A DNA stretch of 64,000 nt from Streptomyces sp. NBC_00154 (GCF_026342835.1 NZ_JAPEMI010000001.1:3602501-3666500); one strand, 5' to 3'. Shown: positions 53,694-61,864, counted from the first letter of the stretch. Notes: generated by a model from the letters alone, not told the origin. Numbers and translations: made by a program.

Positions 53694-54291
53694 AAGCAGG
53701 GGGCACGGGGCGGGTGGCGCGGCGCGGGCGGCGGAACGCGAACGCCGCGCCCACCCCTCCGATCAGCCCGAACAGATGGCCCTGCCAGCTGATCCCGGAG
53801 TCGGTCGGCAGGACGCCCCACAGCAGTGAGCCGTAGACCACGGCGATCACGACGCCCACCACTATGTCGAGCGGTCTGCGGTCGACGAAGCCGCGGACCA
53901 GCAGGTAGCCGAAGAGGCCGAAGACGACGCCGGACGCGCCGAGCGTGACCGTGTGCGGCGGCGCGGTCAGCCAGACGCCGAGGCCGCTGGCAATGATCAC
54001 GGTGAGGACGACGGCGGCGAAGCGGCGTATCCCGCCGAGGGCGGCGATGAAGCCGAGGATCAGCAGCGGGAGGGTGTTGGAGGCGACATGCTCCCACCCG
54101 CTGTGCAGGAACGCGGCGGGCACGATGTCGAGGAGCTCGCCCGGCTCGCGCGGGGTGATGCCGTAGGTGTCGAGCGCCTGGCCGGTCGCCTTGTCGATGG
54201 ATTCGAGCACCCACAGCAGTGCGATCCAGCCCAGCATCAGCGCGCCGGCCGTCAACGCCCGCGCGGAGGTGCCTGTACGGGTACCGGTCAT
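53683..54291 (-). CDS. Rhomboid-family intramembrane serine protease
   Basis: A 202-residue rhomboid with six or seven predicted helices. The catalytic serine is in TLGASGVVFGLFGYLL near 117-132 (GxSG) and the histidine in SWQGHLFGLIGGVGAAF near 170; the N-terminal loop has AAFLHSGWEHVASNTLPLLI, the HxxxN motif. Substrates are unknown. It lies between mqnP and mqnM but on the opposite strand, and is not obviously part of the pathway. Confidence 0.93.
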   Translation of the reverse strand: MTGTRTGTSARALTAGALMLGWIALLWVLESIDKATGQALDTYGITPREPGELLDIVPAAFLHSGWEHVASNTLPLLILGFIAALGGIRRFAAVVLTVIIASGLGVWLTAPPHTVTLGASGVVFGLFGYLLVRGFVDRRPLDIVVGVVIAVVYGSLLWGVLPTDSGISWQGHLFGLIGGVGAAFAFRRPRRATRPVPPASTV

Positions 54292-54413
54292 GGCCGCCCC
54301 CCTGTCCGTTCACAGCCGTCCGCGGCCCTGTCCCTGGCCTGTCCTTCATCTGTCGGAACGCCCGAAACCCCTCGCTCGGTTCCGCAGGCCGTGCGCCGGA
54401 TAGGCTCGGGTGT

Positions 54414-55094
54414 GTGGAATCCGGGACTTCAGTGAGTCAGCAGCAGCGGCAGCCTTGGATTGTCGGGGTTTCCGGTGCTTCGGGCACACCATTCGCCGCT
54501 GCCGTGCTGCGTGGTCTGCTGGCCGCGGGGGAGAGCGTCGATCTGGTGGTGAGCCGGGCCTCGCGGCTGACGCTGCTGGACGAGACCGGGATCGCCTTCC
54601 GTGACGCGCACTGGCAGGAGGACCTGCGGAGCTGGCTGGCGCGCGGGGCGGACGGGAAGCCGCACACCTTCGATGTGGAGGTCGACCGGGTGCGGCACTG
54701 GGCGGCCGGTGATCTCGCGGCCGGGCCGTCCTCGGGCTCGTACCCGGCGAAGGGGATGCTGATCGTGCCGGCCTCGACGGCCTGTGTGGCCGGAGTGGCG
54801 CTCGGGCTTTCGAAGGATCTGCTGCAGCGGGCCGCGAGCGTGACGCTCAAGGAGCGGCGGAAGCTGGTCGTCGCGGTGCGCGAGACTCCGCTGAACGGTC
54901 AGACACTCAAGCATCTGGTGGCCCTGGACGAGGCGGGCGCCGTGGTGCTGCCCGCCTCTCCGGCGTTCTATGCGGGCGCGACGCACATCCAGGACCTGGT
55001 GGACTTCGTCGCGGGGCGGGTGCTCGACGCGGCAGGGGTGCCGCATCGGCTGTACCGCCGGTGGGAGGGGGAGCTCGGTGGCTCCCGTGACTGA
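54414..55094 (+). CDS. mqnM: UbiX-family flavin prenyltransferase
   Basis: A 226-residue flavin prenyltransferase making prenyl-FMN for the UbiD decarboxylase. FMN-site segments are IVGVSGASGTPFAAAVLRGL near 16-35, MLIVPASTACVAGVALGLS near 118, and ERRKLVVAVRETPLN near 150. Two GTGs (54414 and 54432) fit; I prefer 54414 because a -10-like TAGGCT ends about 7 bases upstream, which would give a leaderless or nearly leaderless transcript. It pairs with mqnL upstream. Confidence 0.92.
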   Translation: MESGTSVSQQQRQPWIVGVSGASGTPFAAAVLRGLLAAGESVDLVVSRASRLTLLDETGIAFRDAHWQEDLRSWLARGADGKPHTFDVEVDRVRHWAAGDLAAGPSSGSYPAKGMLIVPASTACVAGVALGLSKDLLQRAASVTLKERRKLVVAVRETPLNGQTLKHLVALDEAGAVVLPASPAFYAGATHIQDLVDFVAGRVLDAAGVPHRLYRRWEGELGGSRD

Positions 55095-55117
55095 GGCCGG
55101 GCCGGTGGGGCCGGGGG

Positions 55118-55252
55118 TCAGCGCTTCTTCGGGGCGCGCTGGATGCGGGTCTTGTCGACCTCTCGCGCGGCGGCGGGCTGGTGGGCACGCGAGCGGTTGG
55201 CCAGGTCCTGCAGCTCGCGCATCCGGGCGTAGGCCATCTCGATCGTGTACAC
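55118..55252 (-). CDS. Small basic protein of unknown function
   Basis: A 44-residue protein starting MYTIEMAYARMRELQ and ending KTRIQRAPKKR, rich in Arg and Ala, predicted mostly helical. GTG 55252 is preceded by AGGAG about 10 bases upstream. Its nucleotide and amino-acid use are gene-like, and I recall similar small proteins between ubiX and the Lrp gene in Streptomyces. A longer frame to 55315 is AT-rich and less protein-like at its start. Confidence 0.6.
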   Translation of the reverse strand: MYTIEMAYARMRELQDLANRSRAHQPAAAREVDKTRIQRAPKKR

Positions 55253-55384
55253 GGTGTCTTCACTCCTGAGGATTCGAAAGAACTTCTTTGAATATCTGAA
55301 AGATCTGCAGGGCATGGACCCTGTATGCCTTAGATTCTATACGTAAACTCGCGGTACTGCTGAACAATGGAAGGTTTCAGTCAT

Positions 55385-55840
55385 ATGGACGCGGTGGACA
55401 GGCAGCTCATCCAGGCCCTCAGGGAGAACGGCAGGGCCTCGTACGCCGAGCTCGGGCGGCTCGTCGGGCTCTCCGGGCCCAGCGTCACCGACCGCATCAA
55501 CCGGCTGGAAACCGCCGGTGTCATCACCGGCTACCGCGCCACCGTCGACGCCGCTTCGCTCGGTCTCGGGGTCACCGCCCTGATCGGCATCTCGCTCTCC
55601 GACGCCGCCGACCACGAGGACGTCGCACGCCGGCTCAAGGACCTCGCGGAGATCGAGGACTGCTGGTTCATCGCGGGCGACGACTCGTACATGCTCAAGG
55701 TGCGCGTCGGTGACGTCGACGGCCTGGAGAAGACCATTCGCAGGCTCAGCGGTACGAAGGGCGTCTCCCGCACCCGCACCACGATCGTGCTCTCCACGAA
55801 GTGGGAGAACCGGGTCGGGGAACTTCCCGAGGAGTCGTAG
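55385..55840 (+). CDS. Lrp/AsnC-family transcriptional regulator
   Basis: A 151-residue single-unit Lrp protein. The HTH is MDAVDRQLIQALRENGRASY with VGLSGPSVTDRINRLE (about 1-50); the RAM ligand domain covers about 65-140 with AEIEDCWFIAGDDSYMLKV. GGAAGG lies before ATG 55385; an ATG six codons earlier is less likely. It sits between mqnM and mqnE with an AT-rich upstream region (AGATTCTATACGT), and may regulate mqnE, 101 bases downstream, or the divergent small gene. Confidence 0.9.
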   Translation: MDAVDRQLIQALRENGRASYAELGRLVGLSGPSVTDRINRLETAGVITGYRATVDAASLGLGVTALIGISLSDAADHEDVARRLKDLAEIEDCWFIAGDDSYMLKVRVGDVDGLEKTIRRLSGTKGVSRTRTTIVLSTKWENRVGELPEES

Positions 55841-55941
55841 GCGTAACGTGGTGGAGCCCCCGGGTGACCGGGGGTTCCACCGGGTGTCCGGGGGAGCGCA
55901 CGTATCGCACAGCACGTCAGAGACATCTGGGAGGCAGCCGC

Positions 55942-57105
55942 ATGGACGTCGGGCTCAAGCGCGAGCTGGAGGAGAAGGTCCGCGCAGGGGAGCGGCTGAC
56001 CCGTGAGGACGGCATCGCCCTCTACGCGTCGGACGATCTGGCCTGGCTCGGCGGCCTCGCCCACGAGGTGCGCACGCGCAAGAACGGCGACGTCGTGCAC
56101 TTCAACGTCAACCGGCACCTCAACATGACGAACGTGTGCACCGCGTCGTGTGCGTACTGCTCGTTCCAGCGCAAGCCGGGCGAGAAGGACGCGTACACCA
56201 TGCGCATCGAGGAGGCCGTCCGTCTCGCGAAGGCGATGGAGGGCGAGAACCTCACCGAGCTGCACATCGTCAACGGGCTCCACCCCACGCTGCCGTGGCG
56301 CTACTACCCGCGCTCCCTCAGCGCGCTGAAGGAAGCCCTTCCGCAGGTCTCCCTCAAGGCGTTCACCGCCACCGAGATCCACCACTTCGAGACCATCTCC
56401 GGGCTCTCCGCCTCCGAGATCCTCGACGAGCTGATCGAAGCCGGTCTGGAGTCGCTGACGGGCGGCGGCGCGGAGATCTTCGACTGGGAGGTCCGCCAGC
56501 ACATCGTGGACCACAACACCCACTGGGAAGACTGGTCGCGCATCCACCGCCTCGCGCACGAGAAGGGTCTGAAGACCCCGGCGACGATGCTGTACGGGCA
56601 CATCGAGGAGCCGCGTCACCGCGTCGACCATGTGCTGCGGCTGCGTGAACTGCAGGACGAGACCGGCGGCTTCCAGGTCTTCATCCCGCTGCGCTACCAG
56701 CACGACTTCGTCGACATGAAGGACGGCAAGGTCCGCAACAAGCTGCAGGCGCGGACGACGATGGCGACCGGCGCCGAGGCGTTGAAGACGTTCGCCGTCT
56801 CGCGTCTCCTCTTCGACAACGTCCCGCACGTCAAGGTCTTCTGGGTGATGCACGGGGTGCAGACCGCCCAGCTCGCGCTCCAGCACGGCGCGGACGACAT
56901 GGACGGTTCGGTCGTCGAGTACAAGATCACGCACGACGCGGACAACTACGGCACGCCGAACAAGCTCGGCCGCGAGGACCTGCTGGACCTGATCCGGGAC
57001 GCCGGCTTCCGCCCCGTCGAGCGGAACACCCGGTACGAGATCATCCGCGAGTACCCGGGGCCGGACGCGGAGCGCCGCGAGTCGCCGCAGCCGATGCGGG
57101 TCTGA
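55942..57105 (+). CDS. mqnE: Aminodeoxyfutalosine synthase
   Basis: A 387-residue radical SAM enzyme joining 3-[(1-carboxyvinyl)oxy]benzoate and a SAM-derived adenosyl radical to give 6-amino-6-deoxyfutalosine. The cluster cysteines are in NVCTASCAYCSFQR (Cys66, 70, 73). Other family segments are ELHIVNGLHPTLPW near 105 and LESLTGGGAEIFDWEVR near 170. GGGAGG lies 7 bases before ATG 55942. It is the third mqn gene type in this region, showing that the organism makes menaquinone by the futalosine route. Confidence 0.95.
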   Translation: MDVGLKRELEEKVRAGERLTREDGIALYASDDLAWLGGLAHEVRTRKNGDVVHFNVNRHLNMTNVCTASCAYCSFQRKPGEKDAYTMRIEEAVRLAKAMEGENLTELHIVNGLHPTLPWRYYPRSLSALKEALPQVSLKAFTATEIHHFETISGLSASEILDELIEAGLESLTGGGAEIFDWEVRQHIVDHNTHWEDWSRIHRLAHEKGLKTPATMLYGHIEEPRHRVDHVLRLRELQDETGGFQVFIPLRYQHDFVDMKDGKVRNKLQARTTMATGAEALKTFAVSRLLFDNVPHVKVFWVMHGVQTAQLALQHGADDMDGSVVEYKITHDADNYGTPNKLGREDLLDLIRDAGFRPVERNTRYEIIREYPGPDAERRESPQPMRV

Positions 57106-57156
57106 CGCGGCCGGTTCGCTCCGCCGTCGAACTGCCCGGCGCGGATCTCTCTGTAC

Positions 57157-57191
57157 GAAAGCCCCGGCCGCCGTCCCCGGCCGGGGCTTTC
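57157..57191 (+). terminator. Terminator after mqnE
   Basis: A perfect 14-bp stem (GAAAGCCCCGGCCG and complement) around a 7-base loop, 52 bases after the mqnE stop. Confidence 0.85.
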
Positions 57192-57245
57192 TCGCGTTGT
57201 GGACGGTGTTTGAGGCAACGGTGCTGTAATGGCTAATCTGCCGCT

Positions 57246-57770
57246 ATGGCGCTTACATTTGAGGTGGATCCCAAGTTCGACAGCACTCTGCGGGACGGCA
57301 TCTGCGCACTCTGGGCCGATGTCTCCAACGCGGGTGGTGCCGTCGGCTTTGTGCCACCCGTCACCACCGAGGACGTCCGGCCCGAGCTGGTCAAGCACCT
57401 CGTCTCGATGGCCGAGGGCCGCACCCGGCTGCTGGTCGGCTACGACGAGAAGGGCGCCGTCGCCGCCACGGCCTTTCTCGTCCGCAACACCCACCGGCTG
57501 ATGTCCCACTGGCTCTGGCTCTACACGGTGATGGTCCACCCCGGTCACCAGGGCAAGGGCTACGGCCGCGAGCTGATGACCGCCGCGGCGGATGCCGCCC
57601 GCGGGACCGACGGGATAGAGGCCATCCGCCTCACCTGCCGGGGCGGCACCGGGGCCGACCGCTTCTATGCGACGTGCGGATACAAGGAGGTCGGCCGGGT
57701 GCCCGGCGCGATCCGGGTTGCCGACGGGGACGACCGCGACGACATCATCATGCTGCTCCCGCTGGGGTGA
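57246..57770 (+). CDS. GNAT-family N-acetyltransferase
   Basis: A 174-residue acetyltransferase. Core strand and acetyl-CoA loop: LYTVMVHPGHQGKGYGRELM near 95-115; the C-terminal motif is GTGADRFYATCGYKEVGRVP near 135-155, followed by a short acidic stretch and IIMLLPLG. Substrate unknown. It stands between the mqnE terminator and a small membrane protein gene. Confidence 0.9.
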   Translation: MALTFEVDPKFDSTLRDGICALWADVSNAGGAVGFVPPVTTEDVRPELVKHLVSMAEGRTRLLVGYDEKGAVAATAFLVRNTHRLMSHWLWLYTVMVHPGHQGKGYGRELMTAAADAARGTDGIEAIRLTCRGGTGADRFYATCGYKEVGRVPGAIRVADGDDRDDIIMLLPLG

Positions 57771-57857
57771 CTCGCGGGCCCGCCCGCCGAAGTGATCGAA
57801 TTCGGGGCATGCTTCACTGGTCGGGCAGGGTTGTCGTACGTAGAGAGAAGGCCAGCC

Positions 57858-58154
57858 GTGTCCGCTGCCAAGCCGAGCGCAACGATCCGGTACACGCTGA
57901 TGCGCCTCAGCATCTTCGTCGGCTGTCTCGCCGTCGTCGCGGTGGCTGTCACCTACGGTCTGCTGCCCTCCGGGCTCGGCGGATCCAACGTCATGTGGGT
58001 CATCCTGCTCGCCCTGCTGCTCTCCGCACCCCTCAGCTACATCCTGCTGCGCAAGCAGCGCGACGAGATGTCCGCACAGATCGCCCCCAAGATCGACCGC
58101 GCCAAGGCCCGGCTGGCGGCGAACCAGGACCAGGAGGACGGCGTCGCCCCGTAG
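57858..58154 (+). CDS. DUF4229 small membrane protein
   Basis: A 98-residue protein with two membrane helices (LSIFVGCLAVVAVAVTYGLL and SNVMWVILLALLLSAPLSYI), then LLRKQRDEMSAQIAPKIDRA and an acidic end. I recognise it as the DUF4229 family. The start is GTG 57858 with AGAGAGAAGG upstream. Function unknown. Confidence 0.88.
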   Translation: MSAAKPSATIRYTLMRLSIFVGCLAVVAVAVTYGLLPSGLGGSNVMWVILLALLLSAPLSYILLRKQRDEMSAQIAPKIDRAKARLAANQDQEDGVAP

Positions 58155-58243
58155 TGCCGCGGTGTCGCGGTACCGCGTGAAGCCCGCGTGAGGGCGAGGT
58201 AAGGGTTACGTAAGGTTCCTTGCACGCGCATCGCATTCGTTCG

Positions 58244-58283
58244 AAGCCCCAGTGCCGGAGCACGCGCTCCTGTGCTGGGGTTT
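58244..58283. terminator. Hairpin terminator left of the integrase gene
   Basis: AAGCCCCAG pairs with CTGGGGTTT, and an inner GGAGC/GCTCC pair extends the structure. It lies 90 bases after the DUF4229 gene and 132 bases past the integrase stop. Confidence 0.55.
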
Positions 58284-58415
58284 CTGCGTTCCGTCTCACG
58301 GGACGCGACAGCCAGCGACGATCGCAGCGAGGCGCCCATGGCTGATGTCCCCACGCAGCCTCTACCTGACTGGGTCGCAGAGATCCTCAACCACCGGGTT
58401 CCAGTGTCAAGCCGA

Positions 58416-59861
58416 TCAACCGTCCGAAGAACCCTCGCCAGCCGCGCCGGCCGGGGTGACCTCAATCGATGTGATCTCGGGAGGCCTACGCCGACCGCGG
58501 CCGATGCTGAACACGTCAACGTGGTCGATCACCGTCGCCGCGATGGCTCGGCGGCGCTCAAGGTTTTCGATGTCGTCGTCCTTCCAGATTGTTAGTACGT
58601 CGGTCTCGGCGCGGGATCGGCGGATGACCATCGCGGCCTCGCGGGTACGCAGAGTCTGGACTTCCTCACGGAGGTGGGCCAGGGAGTCGAAGTAGTCCTC
58701 ATCCTCCATCTGCCCTTCCTTCCAACGGGTCCGAAGTGCACGGATGCGCGTCTCCAACAGGCCGATCTCGCCCGTGAGGTCCTCGGCCGGCACTTCCTCC
58801 TGCTGAGGGATCCGCGCCTTGAGGGCCGCTTCGACCACCTCGTTGAGCCGCTCCTCGATCCATACGTACTTGCGGCTGACCTTCCCGCAACCAAGGCGGC
58901 CGTCCTTGCCTCGCTGGCCCGAGTGACAGAACGTCCGCCGGAATGTCCGCCCCTGGATGGTTGCCCACTGGACGCGCAGGGCCGACCCGCAGTATCCGCA
59001 GCGGAGGAATCCGGAGTACAAATGTTTCCGCTTGCCGGAGCCCTGCGCCGCCGGTGTGGCTCGGCTGTCGAGTAGGGCCCGGACGTTCTCCCACTGCTCC
59101 CGAGTCAGTGGAGCGCCGTAGATGCTGTCTCCGATGTCCTGACCCTTGTAGGTGACGATTCCGCCGGTCCGCTCGGACCGGTACACGCGCTTCACGGACT
59201 GGATCGTCCAAGCGCCACCCTGCGGGGTCGTAGCTCCCTCGGAATTCCAGTAGCGAGCCACGTCACCAGGCGTCTTCGGGATTCGATCCATCAGCATCCG
59301 ACAGCCCTCGCGGATGAGCTCGGCCTCGGCTTCGTCCAGCTCCTGGAAGTGTGAATCCGTCTTGAAGCCGAACTGCCTCCTCCCGCCTGCGTGCGGCTTG
59401 CCCTGCTCCCTGCGCTGCAGAAGCGAGTTGTTGATCCGCTCCGACATGCGCTCGGTCTCCTGCTGAGCCACGGCGCCCTTGATCGTCAGGATCATGCGTC
59501 CGTTGGCGGTCGACGTGTCCTCGCCCTCTGTCGTGGCGAACGCGAAACCGTGTTCCTTCTGCACCTCCAGGAAGCTGGTCAGTTCGCTGATCCGGCGCGT
59601 CAGCCGGTCGATGGAGTAGACGGCGATGCCGTCGATGAGGCCGTCGCGGACGTCGCGGAGCATCTCCGTGTACTGGGGGCGGTGGCGCTTGCTGGTGGTA
59701 GACGCCGACACGTCGTTCTCGGGGTAGAGCTTGAGGACGCCCCACCCCATTCGCTCGCACAGCTCCCGGCACGCCTTCTCCTGGCGCTGGATGCCGAGCT
59801 CCTGGCCCTTGCGGTCCTTGCTGATCCGGACGTAGATCCCTACACGCTTCGGCTTGGCCAT
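58416..59861 (-). CDS. Large serine recombinase (phage-type integrase)
   Basis: A 481-residue large serine integrase. The catalytic domain (about 1-150) has Ser14 in VGIYVRISKDRKG, then SIDRLTRRISEL and the AQQETERMSERI helix. A recombinase domain follows (about 165-260, REGCRMLMDRIPKTPGDV), then a zinc ribbon (SGFLRCGYCGSALRV and GCGKVSRKY) and a coiled coil (LLETRIRALRTRWKEGQMED). GGGGGTGGGAC precedes ATG 59861. It is intact and less biased in composition than its neighbours, pointing to transfer. No other phage or ICE gene is present, and its 5' end abuts a truncated symporter gene. Confidence 0.93.
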   Translation of the reverse strand: MAKPKRVGIYVRISKDRKGQELGIQRQEKACRELCERMGWGVLKLYPENDVSASTTSKRHRPQYTEMLRDVRDGLIDGIAVYSIDRLTRRISELTSFLEVQKEHGFAFATTEGEDTSTANGRMILTIKGAVAQQETERMSERINNSLLQRREQGKPHAGGRRQFGFKTDSHFQELDEAEAELIREGCRMLMDRIPKTPGDVARYWNSEGATTPQGGAWTIQSVKRVYRSERTGGIVTYKGQDIGDSIYGAPLTREQWENVRALLDSRATPAAQGSGKRKHLYSGFLRCGYCGSALRVQWATIQGRTFRRTFCHSGQRGKDGRLGCGKVSRKYVWIEERLNEVVEAALKARIPQQEEVPAEDLTGEIGLLETRIRALRTRWKEGQMEDEDYFDSLAHLREEVQTLRTREAAMVIRRSRAETDVLTIWKDDDIENLERRRAIAATVIDHVDVFSIGRGRRRPPEITSIEVTPAGAAGEGSSDG

Positions 59862-59906
59862 GTCCCACCCCCTGGTCGCGGACGACGTAACTGCACTCTG
59901 ACCAAC

Positions 59907-60077
59907 GTGCATACACACAATGTGGTTACGTACGTGGCCGGCCAGGCGCTGGTCCCGGTGATTGTCTCGGCACGCGAGAAGATCCTCGACCTCGACGCGT
60001 ACAACTCGGCCTCGTCCTCCCCGGTCGACGACGAGGTGCGCGACGCGGAGCCGGTGAGCGTGCCGGTCGCCGCGTGA
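59907..60077 (+). pseudogene. 3' remnant of a dicarboxylate/cation symporter gene
   Basis: The last ~50 codons of a gene read VVTYVAGQALVPVIVSARE then KILDLDAYNSA, ending in an acidic tail and TGA. The NVxGQALVPxxVAxREGILD pattern is the C-terminus of DctA/GltP-type dicarboxylate/amino acid:cation symporters. A strong terminator follows 14 bases later, as after a real gene. The remaining ~400 codons are missing: immediately upstream lies the integrase gene. An in-frame GTG at 59907 exists, but a 56-residue product would have no transporter function. Confidence 0.65.
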
Positions 60078-60091
60078 CGGCCACACCTTCG

Positions 60092-60130
60092 GCGAGCGCC
60101 CCCGGCCCTTCGAGGACCGGGGGCGCTCGC
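60092..60130 (+). terminator. Terminator after the symporter remnant
   Basis: A perfect 14-bp stem (GCGAGCGCCCCCGG and complement) with an 11-base loop. The rest of the gap up to 60323 holds no gene I can support. Confidence 0.8.
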
Positions 60131-60323
60131 TGTTGTACGCGTACGAACGGGCCGGCATCGATGCCCCACCGCAGGGGGAGCAGGAGCGCGGGAGGACGTG
60201 ACTTTCGGTGGAGGGTGAAACCGGCCACTGGACGGCCCGGGAAGGCTTCTCCGTACGACGCGTGAGGAGCCTGCGCCGTAGTCTTTCCGAGGAGTGGCGC
60301 AGTGGGGTGGGAGGAAGTCGGAC

Positions 60324-60983
60324 GTGGGTGCTGTGAAGAGCAAACGGATGCCGCGTGCCGTGCGCGAGCAGCAGATGATGGACGCCGCGGTGCAGACTTT
60401 CGGGCAGCGTGGCTACCGGGCCGCCTCGATGGACGAGATCGCGGAGCTGGCCGGCGTGTCCAAGCCGTTGGTCTATCTGTACCTGAATTCCAAGGAGGAG
60501 CTCTTCACCTCCTGTATCCAGCGCGAGGCAAAGGCGCTGGTCGCAGCGGTGCGGTCGGGAGTGGAGCCGGGGCTGCCGGCGGACCGGCAACTGTGGGCCG
60601 GGCTACGGGCATTCTTCGCGCACACCGCGGAGAACCCGGACGGCTGGGCGGTGTTGCACCGGCAGGCACGTACGCACGGGGAGCCGTTCGTCACCGAGGT
60701 CATGGTGATGCGGGACGAGATCGTTGCGTTCGTGACGGGTCTGATCGGCGCCGCGGCGCGCGAGGCGCACCACGATCCGGCGCTCCCCGACCGCGATGTG
60801 TCGGGCCTGGCGCAGGCGCTCGTGGGGGCCGCGGAGTCGCTCGCCGGCTGGGCGAACGACACCCCGGGCGTCTCGGCGAAGGAAGCCGCGGCCACGCTGA
60901 TGAACTTCTCGTGGGCCGGCCTGGAGAACCTCATGCACGGCCGCCCGTGGGCGCCGCGGGCCCAGGTGGCCGCCCGCACATAG
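60324..60983 (+). CDS. TetR-family regulator of the FabG4/HtdX module
   Basis: A 219-residue TetR protein. The HTH covers about 10-60: TFGQRGYRAASMDEIAELAG and VSKPLVYLYLNSKEELF. The C-terminal domain is of the kind with AENPDGWAVLHRQARTHG. The GTG at 60324 follows GGGAGGAAG by 6 bases; an earlier GTG at 60294 lacks a site. It converges on the MaoC gene and probably binds the TTACT-type palindromes upstream of fabG4/fadA2. Confidence 0.88.
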   Translation: MGAVKSKRMPRAVREQQMMDAAVQTFGQRGYRAASMDEIAELAGVSKPLVYLYLNSKEELFTSCIQREAKALVAAVRSGVEPGLPADRQLWAGLRAFFAHTAENPDGWAVLHRQARTHGEPFVTEVMVMRDEIVAFVTGLIGAAAREAHHDPALPDRDVSGLAQALVGAAESLAGWANDTPGVSAKEAAATLMNFSWAGLENLMHGRPWAPRAQVAART

Positions 60984-60994
60984 CGGCCGGCCGG

Positions 60995-61864
60995 TCAGGA
61001 CCGCGGCTGCACACCGTCCCGTGCCGTCGACCCGGTGAGGTGGACGCGGCCGCCGCTGCGGAGCTGGAAGGCGGTGCCTGCGCCGTCCACCGCGTACGTC
61101 ACGGTCGCCGGGAGCAGGACGGGGGCCCTGAAGTCGGCCCGGACGTAACTGATCCTGCCCGGTTCGGCGGACTCGGCCAGACAGCGGGCGACCGTCCACA
61201 TGCCGTGTGCGATGGCCCTCGGGAAGCCGAACAGCCGGGCGGTGAGCGGATACAGGTGGATCGGGTTCCGGTCACCCGAAGCGGCGCCGTAGCGACGGCC
61301 CAGATCGCCGGGCAGCCGCCACTCGGCGACGGCGGGGAGTTCGACCGCGGGGAGGGCGGGGGGCCCGGCCTCGGGAGCGGGCGAGGCCCCGCGTGTCGAG
61401 TGGCGGGAAAGATAGCCGCTGCGGGACTCCCACACCAGCTCGCCGCCCGATCGCGCCTCGGTCACCATCGTCACCTCGGTGCCCCGCCGATGGGGCGCCA
61501 ACCCATCCGCGTGCACGCTGAGTTCGAGCATTTCCGTGGGGTGCGGCGCCCGGTGCCGGGTGATCTCGATCCATGTGTGGACCAGCCCGACAACGGGAAG
61601 CGGGAAGCTCCGTCCGGTCATCAGCCGCATCGCGAGCGGGAAGCCCAGCACATGGGGGTACGTCAGCGGCAGCGGGCCCGACTCGGAGAAGCCGCAGATC
61701 CTGCTGTACGCGGCGAGGGGGCCGGGTGCGATCCGTACGTCCCGGACGACCAGGCGGTCGGCAGGCAGCGCGGCGCCGGGCCGGCCCGCCCGCTTGAATG
61801 GGGACGTGACGGCGCCCCGCACCAGTGATGCCGTCAGACCCCGGGAAGTGGCAGTGGCCGACAT
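60995..61864 (-). CDS. MaoC-like (R)-3-hydroxyacyl thioester dehydratase, HtdX type
   Basis: A 289-residue double hot-dog dehydratase. The C-terminal hot-dog has the hydratase-2 motif YGAASGDRNPIHLYPL with FPRAIAHGMWTVAR (catalytic Asp and His) near 205-235. The N-terminal half carries RLVVRDVRIAPGPLAAYSRI, a degenerate hot-dog. It converts 3-hydroxyacyl to trans-2-enoyl thioesters. It starts 5 bases after the fabG4 stop, so the two are co-transcribed, as in the mycobacterial htdX-fabG4 pair. Confidence 0.88.
   Translation of the reverse strand: MSATATSRGLTASLVRGAVTSPFKRAGRPGAALPADRLVVRDVRIAPGPLAAYSRICGFSESGPLPLTYPHVLGFPLAMRLMTGRSFPLPVVGLVHTWIEITRHRAPHPTEMLELSVHADGLAPHRRGTEVTMVTEARSGGELVWESRSGYLSRHSTRGASPAPEAGPPALPAVELPAVAEWRLPGDLGRRYGAASGDRNPIHLYPLTARLFGFPRAIAHGMWTVARCLAESAEPGRISYVRADFRAPVLLPATVTYAVDGAGTAFQLRSGGRVHLTGSTARDGVQPRS

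Larger units (their letters stand above)
58204..59932. repeat. Nine-base direct repeat flanking the integrase gene, possible att remnant
   Basis: GGTTACGTA occurs at 58204-58212 and again at 59924-59932, on either side of the lone integrase gene. The right copy lies inside the symporter-gene fragment. Nine bases is short and could be chance; serine integrases share only 2-12 base cores. Between the DUF4229 stop and the integrase stop (58155-58415) I see no intact gene, only a hairpin and a short unrecognised frame. Confidence 0.3.

Noticed and set aside
58272..58595. Short plus-strand frame starting MLGFLRSV opposite the integrase 3' end
   Set aside because: Beyond about 58415 it is antisense to the integrase; the first part (MADVPTQPLPDWVAEIL) might be a phage remnant but has no recognisable homology or ribosome site.
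58155..59905. Complete prophage or ICE
   Set aside because: Only the integrase is present; no excisionase, replication, capsid or transfer genes were seen.
58155..60323. tRNA gene as integration target of the serine integrase
   Set aside because: No cloverleaf sequence found on either strand; large serine integrases usually target protein genes, and a symporter fragment is present.
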